A stretch of DNA of 64,000 bases from NCBI RefSeq assembly GCF_026340465.1, contig NZ_JAPEPC010000001.1, positions 5,399,001-5,463,000 on the forward strand. Reading direction: 5' to 3'. The notes beneath the pieces are model-generated. The model was not told the DNA's origin. It ran no database searches and was given only the letters and a program-made list of their open reading frames with translations. Source of the DNA: Streptomyces sp. NBC_01306. Lineage in GTDB: Bacteria > Actinomycetota > Actinomycetes > Streptomycetales > Streptomycetaceae. Of this stretch, positions 43,398 to 52,203 are shown piece by piece (positions within the stretch are counted from its first letter, which is position 1; the number at the start of each line of letters is the position of its first letter). The translations under genes and the position numbers were made by a program.

Positions 43398-43566
43398 CTA
43401 GTGCCACGGCAGGCAACGTTTGCCCCGTCGCGACGCCCGGCACACACTCTCGCCGCACCGGCCGAAAGCCCAAGTACGTCCAGTACAAGGGCTTCCGGCC
43501 GGCACGCCGAGAGCACGCACCGAACGCCGCTCCTTGACGGGCAAACCTTGCCTGCCGCGGCACTAG
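43398..43566. mobile_element. palindromic miniature element (MITE-like), 169 bp
   Basis: The whole 169 bp is one imperfect inverted repeat. Ends are CTAGTGCC / GGCACTAG. Inwards, cggcaggcaa(c/g)gtttgccc matches in both arms, then ctctcggcgtgccggcc-type sequence, meeting at aagtacgtccagtacaagg. No coding capacity. It ends inside the stop codon of the minus-strand gene at 43563. Such elements are mobilised in trans. My recollection is that near-identical copies are spread through Streptomyces genomes, but I have not checked this. Confidence 0.6.
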
Positions 43567-44429
43567 CCGCGCTGGATACCCGTGGTGTCCTGGAGCACGC
43601 CGCGCCGGCCGTCCTGCGTCTGCGCGATCAGACCCGGGCCGCGCTGCTCGACCGCGAGGTACCAGGTGCCCGGGGCCAGTTCGGCGATGGGGGCCGGAGA
43701 GCCGTCCTCCCCGTACAGCGGACGGGCCACCGGAACCGCGAACCAGAACGGCGCGAACTCCCCGGCAGGGGCGTCGGACGAAGGCTGCGGCTGGGCCGCC
43801 GTGGGCTGGTGGGTGTCCTGCGGCTGACCGGGGTGCCCGGCCTGGGCTCCGAACGCCGCGGGCTGCGGATGGCCCGGCTGCGGCTGGGCGCCGTAAGGCT
43901 GTTGGGCCTGCGCGCCCGGGTACCCGTAGCCCTGGCCCGGTGCACCGGCGGCCTGCACGCCGTACGGGGACGGCGTCACGGCGGCCGGCTTCGGGGCGCT
44001 CAGCAGCGGGCCCTTGAGCGCGGGGAGGAGCGGGCCGGCGACAGCCGCGCCCGCGAGCACCAGCGCCGCGATGAACCCGAGAATCAGTCCGGCCCCCCGG
44101 CTCGACGCGTCCACCAGGGTCCAGAACCCCGTCCACGCGGCGAAGATGGTGAACGCGACACCGAACTGGGCCATGTCGAGACCCACGACCTTGCGCGGCT
44201 GCGGCAGGGCGCGGGCCACGGTGATCAGGGCTGCCCCGATGACGCCGGCCAGGTAGATGCCCATCAGCGTGCCCAGTGAGTCCCACGCGCTGGGGTTGTT
44301 CAGGTTGGCGCAGTACGAACCGCTGCACTGGTTGCCGTAAGAGGTGAGATCGAGGAACGAGGCGATGAACAGCACCACCGCTGCTCCGATCACCACGCCG
44401 TCGCCTCGTGTGAGGGAGCGGATGTTCAC
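43563..44429 (-). CDS. four-helix membrane protein with Pro/Gln/Gly-rich domain (DUF5336-like)
   Basis: 288 aa. Four membrane helices in the first about 140 residues (e.g. VVIGAAVVLFIASFL, IYLAGVIGAALITVA), with NQCSGSYCANL as an external disulfide loop. A PQG-rich segment (GYGYPGAQAQQPYGAQPQ) follows, and a C-terminal domain (WYLAVEQRGPGLIAQTQDG). Possibly a cell-division or envelope scaffold; function unknown. The stop codon is supplied by the terminal CTAG of the palindromic element. Confidence 0.75.
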   Translation of the reverse strand: MNIRSLTRGDGVVIGAAVVLFIASFLDLTSYGNQCSGSYCANLNNPSAWDSLGTLMGIYLAGVIGAALITVARALPQPRKVVGLDMAQFGVAFTIFAAWTGFWTLVDASSRGAGLILGFIAALVLAGAAVAGPLLPALKGPLLSAPKPAAVTPSPYGVQAAGAPGQGYGYPGAQAQQPYGAQPQPGHPQPAAFGAQAGHPGQPQDTHQPTAAQPQPSSDAPAGEFAPFWFAVPVARPLYGEDGSPAPIAELAPGTWYLAVEQRGPGLIAQTQDGRRGVLQDTTGIQRG

Positions 44430-44540
44430 GTAAGAATCCTTAGTAGGTCGGCTCGTCGGGGCGGCGTGGAGCTCGGGGGCGGCTCCCCATCGTAGGGGTG
44501 AATCTATCGTCTGCCCCGGCGGGTCGTGTGCCGGGTCTCG

Positions 44541-45500
44541 TCACTCCGCGTGGAGAAAGCTGCTGATGCCGTCCGCGATCCCCTGTGCGGCCTTCTGGCG
44601 CCAGCTTCCACTCGTGAGCAGAGCGGCATCTTTAGGATCACGCATATTGCCGCATTCGATGAACACTTTGGGCACAGTTGAGAGATTGAGCCCGCCGAGA
44701 TCGCCCCGGGTGTCCAACCCCGTACCGCCGCCGATGTAGTTGGAAGGAGCGGTTCCGGTGTCCCGGACGAACTTTCCGGCGATCCGGGTCCCGAGGTCGT
44801 GCGACGGGGCCACGATGTCGGCCGTGTCGGCCGCACCCGCTTTCACCAGGGCGGGAAGGATCACGTGGAAGCCCCGGTGGCCGACCGACGAGCCGTCGGC
44901 GTGCACGGAGACGGCGGCGTCGGCTTTCGCTTTGTTGCCGAAGGCGGCCCGTTCGGTCACACAGGGACCGAAACTGTGGTCGTCGTTCTGGGTCAGTCTG
45001 ACCTTCACGCCCTGCTTTTCGAGCAGGGCGCGCAGCCGGTGCGACACATCGAGAGTGAACTGGGCCTCGGCATAACCGTTATTGGTCGAAGTGCCGGTGG
45101 TGTCGCATTCTGTTGTGCCGTTGCCGATATTTACCCGGCGGTTGATTTCGGTCGGGTGACGGTAATTGTTCGGGTTGTGCCCCGGGTCGATCACGACGAC
45201 TTTTCCCGCGAGCGACGCGTGACCGGCGGGTGCGCCGTTGCCGGGTTTGTCGTCGCCCTGCTTGTTGTCGCCGTCCGCCGCGTGCGAGGGCTTCGCCGGG
45301 GTGGTGCTCGGGGTGCTGTCCTGGGTCTCTGCCGTGGCCGGGCTCTTCGCCGACGTTCCGTCCGGACCGCCCACGGAATGCCAGATCAGCCAGCCGGCCA
45401 GACAGGCGGGCACCAGGGCGGCGACCGTGATCACCCCGGGTGATTTCCGGAGGCGGCGCGAGAGGGAGGGGCGGTTGTCGTCATCGTCGTCGTACAGCAC
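44541..45500 (-). CDS. N-acetylmuramoyl-L-alanine amidase (Amidase_3), membrane-anchored
   Basis: 319 aa. A cytoplasmic acidic N-terminus (YDDDDD) precedes one membrane helix (about 22-42) and a Ser/Thr/Pro/Asp linker, so the enzyme faces the wall. Catalytic domain zinc ligands: His in VIDPGHNPNN and His in VSVHADGSS, with the glutamate of VFIECGNM. It cleaves the amide bond between MurNAc and the stem peptide. GTG start with no strong ribosome binding site. Confidence 0.9.
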   Translation of the reverse strand: MLYDDDDDNRPSLSRRLRKSPGVITVAALVPACLAGWLIWHSVGGPDGTSAKSPATAETQDSTPSTTPAKPSHAADGDNKQGDDKPGNGAPAGHASLAGKVVVIDPGHNPNNYRHPTEINRRVNIGNGTTECDTTGTSTNNGYAEAQFTLDVSHRLRALLEKQGVKVRLTQNDDHSFGPCVTERAAFGNKAKADAAVSVHADGSSVGHRGFHVILPALVKAGAADTADIVAPSHDLGTRIAGKFVRDTGTAPSNYIGGGTGLDTRGDLGGLNLSTVPKVFIECGNMRDPKDAALLTSGSWRQKAAQGIADGISSFLHAE

Positions 45501-45561
45501 GGCGCGAGCTTAGCCCGGCCTTCCCGTCGCCGCCCGGTCGCGGGCGCGGTGGTCCGGGTGC

Positions 45562-46203
45562 TCAGATTCCCGGTCCGGTGCGCCGCAGGACGCGGAGCGA
45601 GCCGGTCACGGAGATCTCGGTGAAGGCACCGGACGCGAGGGCCCTGAGGTAGACGCGGTACGGGGCCTGGCCGCCGTCCGCCGGGTCGGGGAAGACGTCG
45701 TGGACGAGCAGCAGCCCGCCCTCCGCGAGGTGCGGGGCCCAGCCCTCGTAGTCGCCGCTCGCGTGCTCGTCGGTGTGACCGCCGTCGATGAACACCAGGC
45801 CGAGCGGGCCGCCCCAGGCCTTGGCGACCTGCGGGGACCGGCCGACCATCGCGATCACATGGTCTTCGAGTCCGGCCTTGTGCAGGGTGCGGCGGAAGGT
45901 GGGGAGCGTGTCCATGAGGCCGACCTCGGGGTCCACGACGGAGGGGTCGTGGTACTCCCAGCCGGGCTGCTGCTCCTCGCTGCCGCGGTGGTGGTCGACG
46001 GTGATCGCGGGGACGCCGGCCGCGCGCGCGGCGTCGGCGATGAGGAGGGTGGAGCGGCCGCAGTAGGTGCCGACCTCCAGGAGCGGGAGGCCGAGCCCGG
46101 CGGCCAGCACGGCCGCCTCGTACAGTGCGAGCCCTTCGTCCGCGGGCATGAATCCCTTGGCGGCCTCGAACGCGGCCAGGGTCGCTGGCGTGGGGGCGGC
46201 CAT
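45562..46203 (-). CDS. class I SAM-dependent methyltransferase (macrocin/TylF-like fold)
   Basis: 213 aa. Motif I LLEVGTYCGRSTLLIADAA, the acidic second motif ITVDHHRGSEE, and FIDGGHTDEHASGDYEGWAPHL are features of the family 24-like/TylF methyltransferases. AGGAGG seven bases before ATG. Substrate unknown. It stands alone between an amidase and an MFS gene. Confidence 0.85.
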   Translation of the reverse strand: MAAPTPATLAAFEAAKGFMPADEGLALYEAAVLAAGLGLPLLEVGTYCGRSTLLIADAARAAGVPAITVDHHRGSEEQQPGWEYHDPSVVDPEVGLMDTLPTFRRTLHKAGLEDHVIAMVGRSPQVAKAWGGPLGLVFIDGGHTDEHASGDYEGWAPHLAEGGLLLVHDVFPDPADGGQAPYRVYLRALASGAFTEISVTGSLRVLRRTGPGI

Positions 46204-46351
46204 GGGGATCCTCCTGTTACGGGGCGGGCTTGCCGGTGTGTTGTGGCCGGCCGGCCGGGCCATGCTAGTCCGGGGGATCCGGGGGCCTCGCGCGGGCCCC
46301 CGGACGCCGTTGCCGTACGTTCCGTGGGCCCGCCCCGGCCCCCGGCAACGG

Positions 46352-48163
46352 TTACCGGCCCGCGTTCGCCGGCACGGTCGATCCCAGCTTCAGGTCCACC
46401 GTCACCAGTTGGTCCACGCTCGTGTACGCGACATGGGTGGCCAGCGGCGGGAGGCCGGGCGCCGTGGCGGCGAGGATGTACGTACCGGCCGACCGGGCAG
46501 CGAGCGCGAAGGCTCCCGCGCCGTCCGCGACCACGATTCCCGACTGCCGGCCGCGGTGGTCGATCAGCGTGACCGTGGCACGCGGCACCGGAGTGCCCTC
46601 GGCGTCGAGCACCCGGCCCTGGAACCCCCGGAAGTCCTGGAGGTTCCGGTCCTCGGCGTCGAGGATGGCCGCCGCCTCCTCGGCGACGGTGGCCGAGCCG
46701 CCCTCATGTGCGGCGACGGGCCGCGACTGGGCGGCCGTGCGCTTGCGCGAGGGGAGGAACGCCGCGAACACCAGGCCGATCACGACCGCGGCCGTGGCGA
46801 TCATGAACGAGGTGCGGAAGCCGCTCATGCTCGGTACGGACACCGGGCCCAGCGCGGTCGAGGAGTGCGCGAGCACCATGCCGATCACCGCACTCGACAC
46901 CGAGGTGCCGATGGAACGCATCAGCGTGTTGAGGCCGTTGGCCGCGCCCGTCTCGGAGGGGTCGACCGCGCCGATGATCAGCGCGGGGAGCGAGGAGTAG
47001 GCGAGACCGATGCCCGCGCCCACGACGACCGAGATGATGATGGTCTGCCAGGGCGCGCTCATGAGGGCGAGCCCCGCCCCGTACCCGATCGCGATGATCA
47101 GCATCCCGATCATCAGCGAGACCTTGGGCCCGTACTTCGCGGCGATCCTGGCGTAGACCGGCGCGGTGAGCATCATCGTGAGGCCGAGGGGCGCCACGCA
47201 CAGGCCCGCGACCACCATCGACTGGCCGAGGCCGTAACCGGTCGCCTTCGGCAGCTGGAGCAGCTGCGGCAGCACCAGCGAGATGGCGTAGAACGCGACA
47301 CCGACCATGATCGACGCCAGGTTGGTGAGCAGCACCTCGCGGCGGGCCGTGGTCCGCAGGTCCACCAGCGGGGCCGCGACGCGCAGCTCCATCACGCCCC
47401 ACAGCAGCAGGATGGCGAGGGCGCCGGCGAAGAGGCCGAGTGTGGTGCCCGACGTCCAGCCCCAGTCGGAGCCCTTGGTGATCGGCAGCAGCAGGCAGAC
47501 CAGACCGGCCGAGAGGCCGAGCGCGCCAAGGATGTCGAAGCTGCCGCGGGCGCGGGTCGAGGACTCCGGTACGAAGATGAGGGTGAGCGCCATCGAGATG
47601 ACGCCGAGCCCGGCGGCGCCGAAGAACAGGGCGTGCCAGTCGGCGTGCTGTGCCACCAGGGCGGCGGCCGGCAGGGCGAGCCCGCCGCCGACGCCGATGG
47701 AGGAGCTCATCAGCGCCATGGCCGAGCCGAGCTTCTCGCGGGGCAGCTCGTCACGCATGATGCCGATGCCGAGCGGGATGGCGCCCATGGCGAAGCCCTG
47801 GAGTGCACGGCCGACGATCATGATCAGCAAGTTGTCGGTGAACCCGCAGATCAGCGAGCCGACCACCATGACGGAGAGGCTGGCGAGCAGCATCCGCCGC
47901 TTGCCGTAGAGGTCACCGAGCCGTCCCATGATCGGGGTGGCTATCGCGCCCGCGAGCAGCGTGGCGGTCATGACCCAGGTGGCGTTCGACGGGGCGGTGC
48001 TCAGCAGTGTCGGCAGGTCCTTGATGACCGGGACGAGCAGCGTCTGCATGACGGCCACGACGATGCCTGCGAAGGCGAGTACGGGGACGATGCCGCCCCT
48101 GCCACGGGTGGTGCGCGGTTCCTCGGCGGTTGTCTCGGGCAGCGAGGGAGCGGCCTGTGTCAT
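46352..48163 (-). CDS. MFS exporter with C-terminal carboxypeptidase-regulatory-like domain
   Basis: 603 aa. 14-helix DHA2-like pump with PIMGRLGDLYGKRRML (motif A) and SSSIGVGGGLALPAAAL (motif C). After about residue 490 comes a short linker and a beta-sandwich CarboxypepD_reg-like domain, GFQGRVLDAEGTPVPRATVT ... GAFALAARSAGTYILAATAPG, of the kind usually found in secreted enzymes. Fusion to an MFS pump is unusual. GGAGG nine bases before ATG. Confidence 0.88.
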   Translation of the reverse strand: MTQAAPSLPETTAEEPRTTRGRGGIVPVLAFAGIVVAVMQTLLVPVIKDLPTLLSTAPSNATWVMTATLLAGAIATPIMGRLGDLYGKRRMLLASLSVMVVGSLICGFTDNLLIMIVGRALQGFAMGAIPLGIGIMRDELPREKLGSAMALMSSSIGVGGGLALPAAALVAQHADWHALFFGAAGLGVISMALTLIFVPESSTRARGSFDILGALGLSAGLVCLLLPITKGSDWGWTSGTTLGLFAGALAILLLWGVMELRVAAPLVDLRTTARREVLLTNLASIMVGVAFYAISLVLPQLLQLPKATGYGLGQSMVVAGLCVAPLGLTMMLTAPVYARIAAKYGPKVSLMIGMLIIAIGYGAGLALMSAPWQTIIISVVVGAGIGLAYSSLPALIIGAVDPSETGAANGLNTLMRSIGTSVSSAVIGMVLAHSSTALGPVSVPSMSGFRTSFMIATAAVVIGLVFAAFLPSRKRTAAQSRPVAAHEGGSATVAEEAAAILDAEDRNLQDFRGFQGRVLDAEGTPVPRATVTLIDHRGRQSGIVVADGAGAFALAARSAGTYILAATAPGLPPLATHVAYTSVDQLVTVDLKLGSTVPANAGR

Positions 48164-48307
48164 GCGTGAAGCCTCCAGGTAAGGCAGACCGGCAGGGGAC
48201 CGGGCGTCCAAGTGGTTGCATCATGAAGCTTCCGGAGGGGTTCAGGTATTCCGGTAAACGCCATATAAGTGCCGCGTGATCTGTATCACCTGGTCCGGCC
48301 TCGGTAG

Positions 48308-48322
48308 CTGACCTTCCGTCAG
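48308..48322. promoter_or_regulatory. motif B site at acyl-CoA dehydrogenase promoter
   Basis: CTGACC TTC CGTCAG, one mismatch to perfect symmetry, two bases from a perfect KstR-type box. Confidence 0.6.
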
Positions 48323-48324
48323 AA

Positions 48325-48338
48325 TGTAACGTGTTCTA
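48325..48338. promoter_or_regulatory. KstR-type box (motif A), perfect
   Basis: TGTAACGTGTTCTA fits TNNAACNNGTTNNA in full. It ends 12 bp before the acyl-CoA dehydrogenase ATG, so a bound repressor would cover the transcription start of a leaderless or short-leader mRNA. Confidence 0.75.
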
Positions 48339-48350
48339 GTCTCGCTGGGC

Positions 48351-50546
48351 ATGGGCATCGGAATCACGCAGGAGCAGAAGGAGTTGGCCGACGCCGTGCG
48401 GGGGCTGCTGGCGCGGGAGGCACCACCCGCGAAGGCCCGCGAACTGCTCGACGCACCACCCGGCGGCGACGGTGACAATGACGGTGGCAGTACCAGTGGC
48501 AGAGGCGGGCCGCCGGCTCACTGGGCGGCCCTCGCCGCGCAGGGGCTGCTGGGCGCGCACCTCCCTGAGGAGTACGGGGGAGGGGGCGGCGGCCTCCTGG
48601 AGCAGGCCGTCATCCTGGAGGAGGCCGCCGCTGCGGCGCTCCCCGGCCCCTATCTCCCGACCGTGCTGGCCTCCGCCCTGCTGCACCGGGCGGGCCGCCC
48701 CGACCTGGCGGCGCCGCTCGCGGACGGGCGGTGGCCCGGCGCGGTGGCCCTGGGCGACGCGGGTGATCCGGTACTCGGCGGCGCGGAGGCGGGTCTGGTT
48801 CTGCTGCGGCACGAGGGGCGCTGGGCCGCTGTGGACGCCGCGGATCTTGAGGTGCGTGCCCAGCGGAGCGTGGATCCGACCAGGCCGACCGCCGAGGTGC
48901 GGCTGAGGGGGGAGGTGCCCGCCGACCGGCTGCTGACGCTCGACGACGGGCTCGTCACCGATCTGGCGGCCGTCCTGTTCGCCGCCGACGCCTGCGGCAC
49001 GGCGGCCTGGGCGCTGCACACCGCCACCGAACACGCCAAGGTGCGCGAACAGTTCGGGCGGCCCATCGGCCAGTTCCAGGCCGTCAAGCACCTCTGCGCC
49101 GACATGCTCCTGCGGGTCGAGCAGGCCAGGGCGCTGACCTGGGACGCGGCGCGGGCCGCCGGAGCGGGCTGCGACTCCTCCGGGGCGAGTGCCGAGGTGA
49201 GCCCCGAGGGCGGTGCCGAAGCGAGTGCCGAGGCGCGCGGGCTCGTCGCCTCGCTCGCGGCCGCCACCGCACTGGACGCCGCCCACAGCTGCGCCAAGGA
49301 CTGCATCCAGATCCTCGGCGGCACCGGCTTCACCTGGGAACACGACGCCCACCTCCATCTGCGCCGCGCCGTCGTCGCCCGGCAGCTGCTCGGCCCCGGC
49401 GACACCCACCGGGCGCGGGCCGTGCGGCTCGCCGCCGCGGGCGCACGCCGGGAACTGCGCCTGGAACTGCCCGCCGAGGCCGCGCCGCACCGGGAGCGGG
49501 CCCGCGAGGTGATCGGGGTGGCCCGCGGCCTGGACCCCGCCGAGGCCCGCCGCGTCCTCGCCCCCACCGGATACGCGGCGCCCCACCTGGCGGAGCCGTA
49601 CGGCCTCGGCGCCGGCCCCGTCCAACAGCTCGCCGTACAACAGGAGTTGGCGGCAGCCGGGGTGCGGATCAGCGATCTGGGGATCGCCACCTGGGTGGTG
49701 CCCTCGCTCCTGGCGTACGGGACGGACGAGCAGCGCGCCCGCCATCTGGCCCCGACGCTCCGCGGCGACGTGCACTGGTGCCAGCTCTTCTCGGAGCCCG
49801 GGGCCGGGTCCGACCTGGCCTCGCTGCGCACCCGCGCGGACCGTGTCGACGGCGGCTGGCTGGTCAACGGCCAGAAGCTCTGGACCTCGGCCGCGCAGTG
49901 GGCCGACTACGGGATCCTGCTCGCCCGCACGAACCAGGAAGCCCCCCGGCACAAGGGGCTCACCTACTTCCTGGTGGACATGAAGCGGGCCGCCGGGATC
50001 GACATCAGGCCGCTCAAGGAGATCACCGGCGACTCCCTCTTCAACGAGGTGTACTTCGACGACGTGCTGCTGCCCGACGACGCGGTACTCGGCGCGGTCG
50101 ACGACGGCTGGCGGGTGGCCCGCAACACCCTCGGCAATGAACGCGTCCACATGGCCGACCAGTTGACCTTCCCCACCGGGCTCGAAGCGCTGATCGCCCG
50201 GTCGGACGGGCTCGACGGCGCCCAGCGTGCCCGGATCGGCGCGCTCGCCGCCGAGGCGCACGCCCTCGCCTGCATCGGGCTGCGCACCGCCCTCCAGCAG
50301 GTGTCCGGGCTCGAACCGGGCGCCGGCGCCTCGGTGCGGAAGCTGGTGCAGACCCCGCACCAGCAGAAGGTCGCGGAGCTGGCCCTCGAACTGCTCGGCC
50401 CGGCCGGGGCGGTCCGTGAAGGGGCCGGTGAGCAGGCCGTCCACGGCTTCCTGATGTCGCGCTGCCTCACCATCGCGGGCGGGACCACTCAGGTGCAGCT
50501 CAATGTCGTCGCCGAGCGCCTGCTCGGCCTGCCGCGTGATCCGTGA
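48351..50546 (+). CDS. double-domain acyl-CoA dehydrogenase (FadE34-like)
   Basis: 731 aa, twice the usual ACAD length. The N-terminal half (1-360) has FADACGTAAWALHTATEHAK and GGTGFTWEHDAHLHLRRA; the C-terminal half (365-731) is a complete domain with FSEPGAGSDLASLRTRADR, NGQKLWTSAAQWADYG and a closing IAGGTTQVQLNVVAERLLG. FadE34 of the mycobacterial cholesterol side-chain pathway has this fused architecture. It introduces the alpha-beta double bond in a CoA thioester. Motif A and B boxes lie immediately upstream. No ribosome binding site precedes ATG, so leaderless translation is likely. Confidence 0.88.
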   Translation: MGIGITQEQKELADAVRGLLAREAPPAKARELLDAPPGGDGDNDGGSTSGRGGPPAHWAALAAQGLLGAHLPEEYGGGGGGLLEQAVILEEAAAAALPGPYLPTVLASALLHRAGRPDLAAPLADGRWPGAVALGDAGDPVLGGAEAGLVLLRHEGRWAAVDAADLEVRAQRSVDPTRPTAEVRLRGEVPADRLLTLDDGLVTDLAAVLFAADACGTAAWALHTATEHAKVREQFGRPIGQFQAVKHLCADMLLRVEQARALTWDAARAAGAGCDSSGASAEVSPEGGAEASAEARGLVASLAAATALDAAHSCAKDCIQILGGTGFTWEHDAHLHLRRAVVARQLLGPGDTHRARAVRLAAAGARRELRLELPAEAAPHRERAREVIGVARGLDPAEARRVLAPTGYAAPHLAEPYGLGAGPVQQLAVQQELAAAGVRISDLGIATWVVPSLLAYGTDEQRARHLAPTLRGDVHWCQLFSEPGAGSDLASLRTRADRVDGGWLVNGQKLWTSAAQWADYGILLARTNQEAPRHKGLTYFLVDMKRAAGIDIRPLKEITGDSLFNEVYFDDVLLPDDAVLGAVDDGWRVARNTLGNERVHMADQLTFPTGLEALIARSDGLDGAQRARIGALAAEAHALACIGLRTALQQVSGLEPGAGASVRKLVQTPHQQKVAELALELLGPAGAVREGAGEQAVHGFLMSRCLTIAGGTTQVQLNVVAERLLGLPRDP

Positions 50547-50628
50547 GCCCCGGCTGACACTCATATCCCGGCACTCACCGGCCACGCGGCCTTCCACTGG
50601 CCGCCTTCCGCTGCCACTATCTAGTTAT

Positions 50629-50643
50629 CTGACGGATCGTCAG
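50629..50643. promoter_or_regulatory. motif B site at Ltp1-like thiolase promoter
   Basis: CTGACG GAT CGTCAG, perfect. The palindrome extends to TATCTGAC / GTCAGATA. It is 69 bp upstream of the thiolase start. No motif A box is present here. Confidence 0.75.
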
Positions 50644-50711
50644 ATATGAAGCGTCCGGCGGTGTGTCCGGACGCGGACAGGGGCAGCGGGCCCGGGAGGC
50701 GGGACAGGACC

Positions 50712-51902
50712 ATGAAGGCGTACATCGTCGGCGTCGGGATGACCAAGTTCGAGAAGCCGGAGAGCCGTGACTGGCAGTACTGGGACATGGCGAAGGAGGC
50801 AGGCACCCAGGCGCTCGCCGACGCCGGGGTCGGCTATGAGCAGGTGCAGCAACTGCCCGTCGGCTACTGCTTCCAGGCCTCCACGGCCGGGCAGCGTGCC
50901 GCGTACGAGCTGGGGCTCACCGGGATACCCGTCTACAACGTCAACAACAACTGCGCCACCGCGTCGACGGCGCTGATGATGGCGCGGCAGTTCGTCGAGG
51001 GCGGCATCGCGGACTGTGTGCTGGCGCTCGGCTTCGAGAAGATGCAGCGCGGCGCGCTCGGCGGCGGCGCGGACAGCGGGGACTTCAAGACGTCCCCGGT
51101 GGCCAGGCACTACGGGATCATGGCCGCAGGACACGGCTTCGAGATGTCGCCGCCCACCGCCCAGATCTTCGGCAACGCGGCGCGGGAGCACATGGAGCGG
51201 TACGGGACGACCGCCGCGCAGCTGGCCGCGGTCGGCGCCAAGAACCACCGGCACTCGGCGGACAACCCGCGCGCCCAGTTCCAGGACGTCTACACGGTGG
51301 ACGAGATCCTGGCGGCGAAGACCATCCACCGGCCGCTCACGAAACTCCAGTGCTCGCCGACCTCGGACGGTTCCGCAGCGGCGGTCGTCGTCTCGGAACG
51401 GTTCGTTGTCGAACACGGCCTGCACGACAAGGCGGTGGAGATCGCGGGCCAGGCGATGACGACGGACACCGAGGAGAGCTTCGCATCGGGTTCGTGCATC
51501 GACGCGGTGGGCCGGCCGATGTCGCGCGAGGCGGCGCGGCAGGCGTACGAGCGGTCAGGGCTCGGCATCGAGGACGTGGACGTCGTCGAGCTGCACGACT
51601 GCTTCTCGGTCAATGAGCTGCTGACGTACGAGGCACTGGGCATGTGCGCCGACGGGGAGTCCGGCAAGCTCGTGGAGAGCGGGGCGACGACACATGGCGG
51701 CCGGTGGGTGGTGAACCCGTCGGGCGGGCTGATCTCCAAGGGCCACCCGCTGGGCGCGACGGGCCTGGCCCAGGCGGCCGAGCTGGTCTGGCAGCTGCGC
51801 GGTGAGGCAGAGGGCCGGCAGGTCCCGGGCGCCCGGGTCGGCCTCGCGCACAACATCGGTCTCGGCGGGGCCGCGGTGGTGACAGTGCTGCGGCGGGAGT
51901 GA
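50712..51902 (+). CDS. lipid-transfer protein / SCP-x type thiolase (Ltp1-like)
   Basis: 396 aa. Cys81 in NVNNNCATASTAL is the nucleophile and SKGHPLGATGLAQ holds the His. The opening KAYIVGVGMTKFEKP, GQRAAYELG-TGIPV-NVNNNC and LALGFEKMQ-G match Ltp1 as I recall it. These SCP-x-type thiolases act on branched or steroid side-chain acyl-CoAs; related Ltp proteins act as retro-aldolases. A motif B palindrome lies upstream. GGGAGG about 12 bases before ATG. Confidence 0.88.
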   Translation: MKAYIVGVGMTKFEKPESRDWQYWDMAKEAGTQALADAGVGYEQVQQLPVGYCFQASTAGQRAAYELGLTGIPVYNVNNNCATASTALMMARQFVEGGIADCVLALGFEKMQRGALGGGADSGDFKTSPVARHYGIMAAGHGFEMSPPTAQIFGNAAREHMERYGTTAAQLAAVGAKNHRHSADNPRAQFQDVYTVDEILAAKTIHRPLTKLQCSPTSDGSAAAVVVSERFVVEHGLHDKAVEIAGQAMTTDTEESFASGSCIDAVGRPMSREAARQAYERSGLGIEDVDVVELHDCFSVNELLTYEALGMCADGESGKLVESGATTHGGRWVVNPSGGLISKGHPLGATGLAQAAELVWQLRGEAEGRQVPGARVGLAHNIGLGGAAVVTVLRRE

Positions 51903-52023
51903 GAGGGGAGCGAGACGGGGGCTAGATGGTGCTGCGGAGGGAGTGAGGCGGGAGTGGGACGGTGCTGCTGCGGGAGTGAGACGGGAGTGCGGCGGGCGTG
52001 CGGTGGCATCGAGACGGGAGTGA
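51885..52023 (+). repeat. tandem copies of the thiolase 3' end
   Basis: (g)gtgctgcgg(c/a)gggagtgag occurs at 51885 (covering the last codons and stop of the thiolase), 51929 and 51961, followed by shorter acgggagtg(ag) units to 52023. Confidence 0.8.
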
Positions 52024-52077
52024 GGCGCCCCGGTCCGGCCTCCTGACCGGCACGGTCCGCCCTTCCGGTCCTGCGCA

Positions 52078-52120
52078 CGGTCCGCCTTTCCGGCCCTGCC
52101 CGGTCCGGAAGGGCAGACCG
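52078..52120 (+). terminator. terminator with duplicated 5' arm
   Basis: cggtccgcctttccgg pairs with ccggaagggcagaccg (two non-Watson-Crick positions) with an 11-nt loop. An alternative 5' arm, cggtccgcccttccgg at 52053, can pair with the same 3' arm, so two mutually exclusive hairpins are possible. Confidence 0.55.
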
Positions 52121-52203
52121 GGGGGCAACAAGGGCCGTAGGACCTGCGGACCATGGCCACTGCGCCGATATGCGGATGCACCGTGCAACGAACGGATGCC
52201 ACG

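Noticed and set aside
46067..48169. 700-codon plus-strand open frame antisense to the MFS fusion gene
   Set aside because: Antisense shadow; composition Arg/Gly/Asp/His-rich, without domains.
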